From contig NW_003546258.1 in assembly GCF_000090795.2 (NCBI RefSeq), forward strand, positions 140,638 through 204,637: a stretch of 64,000 nucleotides of DNA. The letters are read 5' to 3'. How positions within the stretch are numbered: the first letter of the stretch is position 1; every line of letters starts with the position of its first letter. Shown here one piece after another: positions 54,359-64,000 of the stretch. Under the pieces are notes generated by a model. It had not been told where the DNA came from. It ran no database searches and saw nothing but the letters and a program-made list of their open reading frames with translations. The translations under genes were made by a program, and so were the position numbers. The stretch comes from Amphimedon queenslandica. Its lineage: Eukaryota; Porifera; Demospongiae; Haplosclerida; Niphatidae.

Positions 54359-57300
54359 ATGGCGAATTTCTCTAGTACTCAAGAGAATGACCTTCCACTT
54401 ACTCTCCCCACGTCTGGGTTAGTCATATAATGAATTGTTTCTCTTTATTCTCCTCTTTTAGTCCTCCAGGAGGTAAATTCCAGCCGGTCCCTCCTCTACC
54501 CGCCATGTCTTTTGGAGCTCCTCCTCCCATGCCCGCGCCCCGCCCCCCAGCAGCAGGTGTCACACTACAGTCACGTGATGTGTCTGTCACTTAATTATAC
54601 GTAAACCCTTCCTCAATTGGTAGGGACGATGCATAATTATTATGACATTTTCTTGAACAGTATAGTACCACACATACATGTATATAGATATCCATGGACA
54701 TTATGGCACCAGTATATGTATGTATTACATTATGTCCGTCCTTTATTTTCTAGTTTTGTCTCCTGATTCATCAAATCAGATCCCTAATCAGGTAAATACA
54801 TGATGTATATACACATACAGATAACCATATCTGCTGATTTTGGAGGGTGGTTATTGCCTGGTTTTAATTTAGCAAATCTGTAGCCATGTACCATTGAGCA
54901 TGTTCATAATGGCTGGTTTTATAATGAATGGCTACCAAAATTTTGCTACATGTACATGTATATGTACGACTCAATTTTTAAAATTTGTTTTTATTTTAGT
55001 CTCCTCTCCTTGTGTCTCCGCCCTTGGCCCCACCCCTTCTCCCCGGCATGGACCCACGCCCACTGCTCCTGCCGCCTTTCCCCGGGAACCCTCCTCCTCA
55101 TGTTGTCATGCCAACGAATCCGGGACTGCTAATGAGACCCGAAATACCTTTTAAAGTAATTTTGACAAGTAATGAATAATTAATTAATTAATTAATTAAT
55201 TAATTACAGGCTCCACCCACTGAAGAGGATGGGCCTATATGGATGGAGCACAGTACTAGTGATGGATCGGTGTATTATTTTGAGCCGACGACTAAAAAGA
55301 CAATGTGGGAGAGACCAGCCGGTGCTAGGATCGTACCTTTTAATAAACCTGAACCAGGTGAGAGGGTTTATAATTAATAAAATTTTTGCAATTTTTGAAG
55401 ATTTGTGATAATAAAATCTGCGAAAATTAATTTAGTGCAATATAGCAGTGGAAATTAAAAAGCCACTTACAGCTTGTGGTCGGATTTGTTTATTTTAGCG
55501 AATGGCGATAAAACTGGCAATTTTATCCCTTCAAAATTACGAGCTACATGTATACTTTACACGTATCTTCATGCCTTCAGTTTTCTCTCAATTACCAGGT
55601 CCTGGTGCCCCTCCCCCCTTACCCCTGGGGGTCCCCCTCATTCCCCAGAGGGTGTGGTCAGAGCACAAGTCCCCTGATGATGATACCAGAACTTATTATT
55701 ACAATAAAGTCACTCGCCAGTCATCCTGGGAGAAACCAACCGATTTTGAGCTTGTGATGCCACTCCCCGCTAACCTGGACGTTCTCCGTTCTTCCGAGGC
55801 CATGCCTACTTCCTCTGAAACCCCACCCACTTCTTTAGTACCAGCTAATGCTGATGTCATTGACCAATCAATAGGCGATGAAGATAACTTAAAAGTAATA
55901 AAAGATCATTATTTTATTTATAGTCATAATTCCTATTATTGATTATTTGTAGCCTGTCCTTGTTCCCCAAAGCAGCTTTGATCCACCTACAGTTAGTACA
56001 GGTCTCCCTCCTTCTAATCACCTCCTCCCTCCTTCCTCTTCCTCCTTCTTGCCTGGCAACTCGGACTCTACCAAACCCGATCAGACGGAGCCAATGGAAA
56101 TGAACGAGAAAGAGCTCCTTGCGATAGTAGCAGCTAAACTAGGCACAGGTCCTTCTCCTCCTACTCTTCCTCCCTCTCTTCCAGTCAAAATGGCTCCGAA
56201 TCCTAAAATTGAAGAGAGGAAAGGCCCTCATCCAATTGATAGTGTGCCTGTCGCTGGTACCCCATGGTCTGTTGTCTTTACCAGCGATAGAAAGCAGTTC
56301 TTCTTTGATGCTACTAGTCGTAAGTCGTACTGGAAGCTCCCGCCAGAGCTGATTCATAATCCGCTTGTACTTAAGATTCTTGAAGCACCTCCGTGGAAAA
56401 AACGTGAGCTTTCTCTTCCTCTCTCTCTCTTTTTCCTTTGTGACATTAAGAGTACAACTTTTTGAGTATTTTAGGCATTATAATGTAAATCTACTAGCCC
56501 TTGGAAGAACTTATTTACATAAATACTTTGTATGTACATGTACATGTGTACACTTGACATGCAAGCATATACATGTATACATTTGTGCATCTACATGTAG
56601 CTTAAATGACATACATGTACATGTAAGTATTATATATGTGTATATTTTTATTACAGTAGTTTATGTTTTTTATTATTAGAGAGAGTTGGTGAATTGGAGG
56701 AACCAGCCACAAAGAAAATGAAGTGAGTATATAATCAGTTGAATCACCTGACATTAATTATGATCCCTAGATTAGCTGCTTTGGTTGGTGAGGATGAGGA
56801 TTCTGCAGAAGAGGAAAAGGGAGGTCACCTTTTCCCTCCTGATCCTGTCAAGATGGAGGGGATTGAGGTTGACCTCTCTGCAGCTGTTAAAGCTGAAGTT
56901 GCCGAGAGAGCGAAAGAAATGAAAGCAGCAGAAATGAGAGCCAGGGTATCACTAGAGGAGAGAACAGAAATATTCAAAGCAATGCTACTGGAGAGAGAGG
57001 TGTGTCCTGACTGTCCTCTATTCATTGATTGGGTCGTAAAATTGTGCACAAAACTCTAAAATTTTATGAAATAGAAATGTTTATGTATACATGTACATGT
57101 AAAAACCAGCACTATACAGTATGATAATGTATTATTTAGATGTACATGTATGTCACAATGATTGTCATCTTAATATAAGATTTAATCACTCAAACATTTC
57201 TGAAGGTACATGTTTATCTACAATTCATGTCATTTTAGGTGTCAGCATTCTCTACTTGGGAGAAAGAGCTACCAAAGTTTGTATTCGATGAGAGGTATCA

Positions 57301-60300
57301 GTTGTTACTCGCTAAAGAAAGGAAAGCTGCTTTTGATGAGTTTGTTGCTGCTCGAGTTGAAGCAGAGCTTAAGGAAAGGAAGAGTAAAGCTAAGGAGAAG
57401 AGAGACACCTTTATGACCTTTCTAAGAGAAGATTGCAAAATCACTGCAAAGTGAATCCCAGTTTCATATACATTAATTTACATGTACCGTATACCGGTTT
57501 ATTTTCGTGGTAAAATATTTTCGCGAATTTCACGGTTTAGTGATCATTCGCGAAATTTTTTCACCGCGAAATTCTGCTCTCCATTGCCACGTGGTGCAGT
57601 CTGCAAGCAATTCGCGAAAATTAATTCCGCGAAAACTTAGAAATGCAAGATTCGCGAAAATTTTTTACCACGAAAATAAACCGGTATACGGTATGCATGT
57701 ACATGTACATGTAGCTTAAATGCGTGCATGTTGTAAGTCCACTTTTAATGATGTGTACCAATTTTGATCTATTGGAGGTTTGGCCTCTACTAACTTAGCA
57801 TTTTTTAAAATTCTAAATTAGTAATAAATGATGTTAATTTATGTATCAATTTTATATTAAAATTACAATTCCTTTCCTTAAATTCACTAAAATTTCAAAC
57901 TCAACTGTGTATCTATTGGTAATTTGGTATTAACATTCGTCTTTTTATAGATCAACATTCACTGAGTTCATCAGACAGTATGCTAGGTGTGAGAAGTTTA
58001 AAGTTATTGAGAAGATGAAGGAGAGGGAGTCTTTATTCAATGAGCACCTAAATGAACTTAAAAAAGCGAACAAACAAAGAAACGAGGAACAGAAACAAAC
58101 TCAAAAAACTAAAGAAGAAAAGGTGATTAAGATGCAGCAGTAGGTACATGCGATTAATGATGGGTGTGGTTATGGGCGTGGTCTTTTACTAGTACTGGGT
58201 GTGGTTAAAGTATGTCAGAAATAAAAAACTAATTATTGTTATAGTGATTATATTTAATTTTTTTGATATTATTATTATTAGGAGAAGAATGATTTCCTTG
58301 CCATGCTGAAGGAAGATCATAGTTTGAGTGACAAGTCACAATGGAAGAAAGTCAAGTCCTCATTTCACAAGGATAGGCGATACAAAGCTATTGAGAGCTC
58401 GTCAAGAAGAGAAGAATTGTTTAACGAGTATATTAAATGTCTGAATAGAGTAAGTGAGGGGGGGGATTCTTTAAAATTTAAAATTTAGAGCCACTCACCA
58501 AAATAAAACCAACCATTCTGAACCATTTTATGTAAGCTTGCATGTTCAGAAATTTGCCTAATTTAAATAATTCTGATCACTATAGATTTTAGTAATTTAC
58601 AAAAAATTGCTCTCTAAAAATTATCTGTGACATGTAGATGTATGCAGTAGTACAGTACATGTGCATGTATATATTATTAATTATTTTTACATTCCTTGCA
58701 GGATGAGAAGCAGGAGCTTATTGCCGCCAGTCTCAGAGAGAGAGAAAGAGAAGTCCAGCTCAGTCGCTCTGCCCAAGAGAAGCAGTGGGACATTGAGAGA
58801 GAGCAGCTCCGCCGAACAGAAGCACAGCAACACTTTTCGTCCCTTCTTGTTGACCTAATTAAAGACCCTCTCTCATCTTGGACCGAGAGCAAAAGACAGC
58901 TTAGGAAGGACCAGAGGTGGGAGCTGTCAGAGTTGATAGACTTAGCCGAGAAGGAGAAGCTGTTCAGGGAGCACGTGTCACAACTTGCTAAGAAAAGACG
59001 ACTTCAGTTTAGAAAGCTATTAGAAGAAACTACTAAAGTAGGCAATGCTAGGCATTAAGTTATAGTGTAGTATAGTACTGCAGGGTCGTTGGCAAAATTT
59101 CGCAAAATATGACTAGGAGAGAATTTTCAATTTTTATTACATTTTCTGATACTTATGCATGTTCTTATGTTGTGTTTTAAGTTTGAGCTAATTCCGATTA
59201 AATTTGGATTTTTTAATAATTTTTAAAGTTACTCAAAAAATTGGGTCAAAGTCCCTGTACTATAGTACAGGGTCGTTGGCCAAATTTTGCCAAAAATGAC
59301 TTGGAGAGAATTCTCAATTTTTATTACATTTTCTGATACGTATACATGTTCTTATGTTGTTTTTTAAGTTTCAGCTGATTCCAATTAAAATTGGATTTTT
59401 TACGAATTTTTAAAGTTACTCAAAAATTGGGTCGAAGTCCTTGTACTATAGTACAGGGTCATTGGCCAAATTTTGCCAAAAATGACTAGGAGAGAATTCT
59501 CAATTTTTATTACATTTTCTGATACGTATACATGTTCTTATGTTGTGTTTTAAGTTTGAGCTGATTCCGATTAAATTTGGATTTTTTACAAATTTCAAAA
59601 GTTACTCAAAATCTGGCCAGGGACTTTGGCCAAATTTCACTAAAAATGAAAACGAGAGAATTCTTTGTATTAAACTACATTTCTAATAATAGATCACTCT
59701 TACTATGCCCTGGAAGAAAGCAAGGAAGTACATCAAAGAAGACTATAGATACAAGAATTACTCTGACAGTGATCATGTAAGGACTCAACAGAATACTCTC
59801 GGCTAGGCTAGTAACACGGTATCCCTCTCTCTCTCTCCTCCTGTAGGATCGTGAAGACGAGTATGAGAGGTTCCTTCACGATAAGATGAAGCAAGCAAAA
59901 GATGACTTCAGATCCCTCCTCTCAGAAACAAAAATGATAACATTCAAGTTAGTGCATTATATTTTCAACTGATATTGCACTATAGCCCTATTGTATTTTA
60001 TTTATTTTATCTATTTTATTTATTTTATCTATTTTATTTATTTTATTTATTTTAAGGAGTAAAGAAGTCATCGAATCTTCCGATCGTCATTTAAAGGACA
60101 TTATTGAGACACTGAAAGTTTGTGTTATCTTTAAAATTATTATTATTAATTTTAATCAATTAATAGTAGACTTTAGCAGTACATTAATTGTACTTATACA
60201 TTTTATTAACGACCTGGGGGCGAAGCCCCCAGGTCGTTCCTATAATTGAATTCACCGTCGCGCTATCTATATATATATATATATTTGTATGTCCACACTT

Positions 60301-60772
60301 ACATTTCTTCTATACATGTTGTATTGGAGAAATAACAATCCTTAGCAACCACCCGCCCACGCTCCTTTACGTGAGTGGGTGTGGTCACGGCAAACAAAAT
60401 GGCGGCTTACACATGGGACAAAGTTAAGAGCTTTCTAACAGCAAGAGAGCATAGAGATACTGTCTAAAAACTTTTCTAGAAGCATTATAAGGTAGAGAGA
60501 ACCTCTATAAGTCTTAATAATGACCAAGTTGTACTTGCAAGGTGGTGAAATCAATTATAGGAATACTTTTTACCCTGTTACGCTTGTTTAGCCACACTTA
60601 TTACTTTTAATTCTCTTCTCTCTCCTCACAGAATGATCAACGTTACTTGATCCTTGACTGTATTGAGGAAGAAAGGACCACTATTTTATACCATTACATT
60701 GACGAGTTACACAGCAGGGGGCCTCCTCCCCCTCCTACTGCCACTTTCCCCTCGGAGAGACTTAGGAAATAG
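54359..60772 (+). CDS. TCERG1: Transcription elongation regulator 1 (CA150)
   Basis: Nuclear protein linking the RNA polymerase II C-terminal domain to splicing. Seventeen exons: 54359-54417, 54462-54556, 54754-54791, 55000-55155, 55210-55357, 55599-55894, 55953-56403, 56680-56722, 56771-56999, 57239-57450, 57951-58122, 58282-58449, 58702-59037, 59693-59776, 59847-59947, 60057-60117, 60632-60772; 929 residues. A Pro-rich N-terminus precedes WW1 ([17 protein letters not shown]), WW2 ([19 protein letters not shown]) and WW3 ([18 protein letters not shown]). Six FF domains follow (for example [56 protein letters not shown]). Three WW plus six FF is the TCERG1 layout, against two WW in PRPF40. 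The human Gln-Ala repeat is absent. Introns carry a MITE, satellite B and a hairpin-bordered element. Confidence 0.95.
57487..57694. mobile_element. MITE with ~40-bp inverted ends in TCERG1 intron 10
   Basis: About 205 bp with long inverted ends: left ACCGTATACCGGTTTATTTT, continuing CGTGGTAAAA; right the reverse complement, with few mismatches. The ends are bounded by TA on both sides, as for Tc1/mariner-type insertion. The interior has several TTCGCGAA motifs in both directions (CGCGAATTTC, TTCGCGAAATT, ATTCGCGAAAATT), unusually CpG-rich for this window. No ORF. Confidence 0.85.
59075..59640. repeat. Satellite family B array in TCERG1 intron 13
   Basis: Three units of about 188 bp. The palindrome CCCTGTACTATAGTACAGGG is perfect near 59252, and a one-base variant lies near 59440. 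AGGAGAGAATTCTCAATTTTT and TATTACATTTTCTGATAC occur in each. Its sense is opposite to the ferlin array in window terms, but the same relative to the host transcript. Confidence 0.92.
60208..60563. mobile_element. Hairpin-bordered inverted-repeat element in the last TCERG1 intron
   Basis: A perfect hairpin with 14-bp arms, AACGACCTGGGGGC and GCCCCCAGGTCGTT around GAA (60208-60238), abuts TTCCTATAATTGAATTCACC. That 20-bp end returns inverted at about 60544-60563 with one mismatch (GGTGAAATCAATTATAGGAA). Inside are a TA run, a GTGGGTGTGGTCACG stretch and AAAATGGCGGC. It has no coding frame worth naming. It may be a MITE, or a Helitron-like end given the GC hairpin; superfamily not assigned. Confidence 0.6.
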
Positions 60773-60940
60773 ACCACACCCCCTAATGGCAATTAATTAA
60801 TTATTAATTAACTTCTTATTAAAAATGATTGTGTACTATAATAATTAATTACTGACAATAAAATATCATGTAAATGGAGAATAAAAGGAAAATAAATTAT
60901 TATCATTATTATTAAAAAAAGGAAATCGTCTTTTGCATCT

Positions 60941-61566
60941 TCAAATAGTTTTTCTGGCAATCTTATTTCGGCTAGACAATCTAAAAAAGTGTAAATTTTT
61001 AATACATGAAGGACTATCAAGATATTGTATTTTTTTTATGGCTAACCTGTCAAATTTTCGACTGCTCCTACGGGTAACAGTAGTACCATCTTGTAGTAAC
61101 TTGAATTGAGTGCGACCACTATACACAAACAAAGAAATAGTATGACAGATAAGCTTATGATAACAGTCTTCATCATGTGATGGAAATTATGAATAATAAT
61201 AACAATTCAGTAGTACATGTTTAAGTCTCAGGTTTCTAGAGATGTTCTTATCATAAATGATTCTCAAAAACCGTGGTAAGAATATGTCATCATGGACTTA
61301 AGTACTTAACCGCACTGGTCATGTGACGATCGTGTGACCATTGCTTTACCTGTATCTGAATGTAGAGCCTCTTCTAAAGAGACCGATCTTAGCAGGAGGC
61401 ATCCTCTCGGTCCGAGTTGTCCTACAAAGGGAACCTAATAACTAGATATCAGCCATCTTTCTCTCCTACCTGAAGAAGCTGTGGTGACACACGCACGATT
61501 TCCAAAGCTCCTTACAAGCTGAGCGAGAAGCACACGTAAACCCAATGACCTCTTGATGGGAGAATG

Positions 61567-61609
<43 letters not shown>

Positions 61610-63584
61610 TATAATAGAATACATACATGTATGTACATTATGTGCTGTATTAGACATACCGGTAATGGAGTCATTTCTAACAGGAGTTGCTTGTTTTTGA
61701 AGTTCACTCCACTTATTCTAACCCTGTGGATGTGACAAAGTTCAATGAATGAATCAAACAATAGACAAAACTTAAATTGCACAATAGCACAAGTACTGTA
61801 TATATTCAAATGAACATGCACTTCTACTTTATCATGTACATGTATATGTACGTACCACGGGAAATGATTGAGTTTAGTTAGCAATGGCTCCTGCCCACAA
61901 TAAACAGTCAGACCAGTACATGTCACACCCACCCATAGCCGCACACCTGAAAAATCCTAAAAGGGACGAGAATAGAAAATAAGTCATTCTCATTTTAATT
62001 ATTATTTATATACTTACAACAATCTGATGGAAGTCCATGCCGTATCGATCAAGACGACACGAGAGATCAAGAAACTTCTTGTCACATTCGGAAGGTAGCA
62101 TACCCCTGGATCACATGATTATCACATGATAAGTGACAGTAGTTACTACTACTAATTAAACTTACTTGTTCTGGACATGAAGAATGTGGACTTTATCAAC
62201 AAAATCAGGCGACTATAAAGGAGGATTAATTTATGATTCATACTTTCCTTTTCTCTCCCGCCCTCTCTCCTCTTACCTCATCTTCTAACATATTAAAGTC
62301 ATCAAGGTATCCATGCTGATGCTCACTCGGGTCATAGTCACCAAACTCACCTACACAAACACACACACAGTCATCCTTCACTAACCACACCCACCAACCT
62401 TGAACTAAGTAACTGTATAAAGAAGCTTTGGTATCCTCAGAACACAACAGCCTAAGGACAGATAAAACAGAGCAAAAATGAATAAACATAAAGTTGATCT
62501 ACTTGTAACTTACTTCTTAGAGAGGAGGTCCTCACGTATTTGTAAAGATATGTAATATCTTGTTGATTCATCAAAAAGGTATGTTGGGGATGTGGGGTAG
62601 AGACGAACACGCAAGCGGAAGTTATAAGGACCATCTTAATACGGGGAGAATAAAGTATGTTAAAATGTGCGATTATTATTATTATTATATTTACTTTTTA
62701 ATTGTTTTCTGATTGGCTTCAAAGGATCGAGCCATCTCTGTACATAAATAAAATAAATATTAAAATATCAATACATTTTAGCCAAGAGTACATGTACATA
62801 CATGTAAGGGTTTTTAGATACATGTACATGTATACATTTTTGCCCATGTAAAAAGAGTTGATTCTAACTAAGTTGCAACTGATTCGAAATTCTCTTTCCT
62901 AATAAATTGGCTCCAAAAACATTCGCAATTTTTATTCCATTTTTCTGAAACACATGACATGCACATGCTCGCTTATCCAGTACTTCATTATAGTAATTAA
63001 ATCATTAATAGTTATACTGTTGACAAATACATTGCAGCGTGTGGTCTTCAGTAATATCAATAAGCTGCATTAATATTTAATTTGTAGTGGAAGCAACCAC
63101 AGTGAGGGCAGCACTCTATGGCTTCAAGGAATGCTTGGAATGTGTCCCTACAAAAGGGCTATGATCGAACAACCATTGTCAACTACTTGTTCATCTTTGT
63201 GAACAATGACCATATAAATCTGAATTACAACATTAATAGTAATAATAATGATAATAATGTATTATTAATAATGTTATATTAGGTGCTGAGAAAGTGTGAT
63301 CAAAAATGTCTTCTTACCAGTTGTTCTTTCTTGTCAAAGTATTGCAATCCAAAGTAGTCATTCTCATCCAGGCTAATATGAGAGAAGACATCTCTCAATA
63401 ATTGCTCTCCCGTTGCCCTTTTCTGTCAGTTTAGTGGGAGGTGAAGTACATGTATATTTATACAGAGAAAATTTTAAATTGAATTATTATAATAATGTTT
63501 TGAGTCTTTTTGCCTTACCGCGACATCAACAGAAACAATGGACCCGTCCAGCCCTTCTATTTGACAAGGAAGGATCTCTGACAT
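60941..63584 (-). CDS. FERM domain protein (FERM plus FERM-adjacent only)
   Basis: FERM proteins link membrane proteins and lipids to cortical actin. Fourteen exons (63519-63584, 63318-63422, 62695-62737, 62514-62634, 62399-62451, 62277-62350, 62166-62212, 62018-62105, 61856-61956, 61660-61723, 61470-61567, 61350-61421, 61047-61118, 60941-60980) make 347 residues. F1: MSEILPCQIEGLDGSIVSVD and ENDYFGLQYFDKKEQLRWLD. F2: DGPYNFRLRVRLYPTS, GEFGDYDPSEH. F3: WVGVTCTGLTVYCG and FTCASRSACKELWKSCVCHH. A FERM-adjacent basic stretch follows (KIGLFRRGSTFRYSGRTQF, RRSSRKFDR), then a stop 13 codons later. It resembles the N-terminal third of protein 4.1, FRMD or PTPN3/4 proteins without their C-terminal domains. 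The shortness may be real, or a downstream exon may have been missed. Confidence 0.88.
61570..61608. repeat. (GT)n microsatellite at a FERM gene acceptor
   Basis: 19-20 GT repeats on the plus strand. On the transcript it is (CA)n ending in CACAG, the acceptor of the exon at 61470-61567. Repeat length changes would directly alter this splice site's upstream tract. Confidence 0.9.
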
Positions 63585-63752
63585 CTTGTCCCACTACAGA
63601 ATATTGGCTTTCACTTGCTTCGCACCTCTTCGGCTCTTCCTCCTCCGCTCCTTGCCTTGCGAAAGATTGTCCCGGGGTCCAGTAATATTAGCTTCATCTC
63701 CAGGTCCCTGATCTTTAACTCCCACGCACAAATTACTTAGCACCCGAGCGCC

Positions 63753-63965
63753 ATGCTTCCTCAGAAACTGTCTCGTATAAGTTTTAAAATGACTGATCTG
63801 CAGGAGTTTGAGGACATGAAGAAGAGAAAGAGAGAAGCAGTCAAAGCTGCAAGGAAAGGGATGGAAGGACTGGAGACGAGGACCAGGAAAACGCCAAGAA
63901 AAGCTCTCACATTTGACACACCTACACCAAACTCCAATCCGTCCTCAAACTCAGACCGTTGAGAA
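63753..63965 (+). CDS. Possible short basic protein or first exon
   Basis: A 69-codon frame at the right edge, MLPQKLSRISFKMTDLQEF onward, Lys/Arg-rich (MKKRKREAVKAARKGMEGLE) with a Thr/Pro/Asn-rich end. It lies 168 bp from the divergent FERM start, the same pattern as other pairs here, and could be the first coding exon of a gene that leaves the window. The second Met (MTDLQEFEDMKKRK) is an equally good start. No family recognised. Confidence 0.35.
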
Positions 63966-64000
63966 CTCATTTCCAGTTTTTCATGCTGGTACTCATTCCC

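Noticed and set aside
54359-60772. Calling the WW-FF gene PRPF40
   Set aside because: PRPF40 has two WW domains close together at the N-terminus. Three widely spaced WW domains, with VWSEHKSPD as the second, and six FF domains fit TCERG1.

Overview
The window looks like nuclear DNA of an early-branching animal, most likely a demosponge. Amphimedon queenslandica is my best guess, at moderate confidence and from memory of that genome's style. It is AT-rich and gene-dense. Genes are cut into many short exons by very small introns (44-70 bp is common), and self-complementary TGTACA hexamer tracts and GA/CT microsatellites occur throughout. The proteins are animal-type (a ferlin with a DysF domain, KANSL3, BRD8, TCERG1, NHLRC2, a sideroflexin, a FERM protein). 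A 2,3-bisphosphoglycerate-independent phosphoglycerate mutase, patchily kept in animals, is also present.

Layout, left to right: 3' part of a mitochondrial release factor 1 gene (+); BRD8 bromodomain protein (-); an intronless coiled-coil ORF (+); UBTD ubiquitin-domain protein (+); PAAT/C10orf88 ATPase homologue (-); iPGM (+); a Ser-rich protein of unknown function (-); NHLRC2 (-); a 17-kb ferlin gene with seven C2-like regions, DysF and a C-terminal membrane anchor (-); a secreted Kazal plus thyroglobulin-1 protein (+); KANSL3 (-); a small acidic protein (+); sideroflexin (-); TCERG1 with three WW and six FF domains (+); a FERM-FA protein (-); and the start of a possible basic protein (+). 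I rebuilt exons by hand from splice sites, reading phase and family resemblance. For every model except the ferlin and the partial release factor the exon lengths add up to a whole number of codons. Several predicted lengths (iPGM 514, NHLRC2 730, sideroflexin 321 residues) are close to those I recall for the families.

Most neighbours alternate strand, giving a chain of tight divergent start pairs (6179/6289, 9440/9558, 40624/40971, 51558/51707, 54196/54359, 63584/63753) and convergent ends. The genes are mostly housekeeping: two histone acetyltransferase complex subunits (BRD8 for NuA4/TIP60, KANSL3 for NSL), an elongation/splicing factor (TCERG1), and organelle or metabolic proteins. No shared pathway is evident.

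Between and inside genes are two related tandem satellite families, called A and B here, with units of about 177 and 188 bp. They sit in introns of at least six genes. There are also three or four short terminal-inverted-repeat elements (MITE-like). I saw no retroviral or other capsid-bearing element, no CRISPR array and no rRNA or tRNA gene that I could support.
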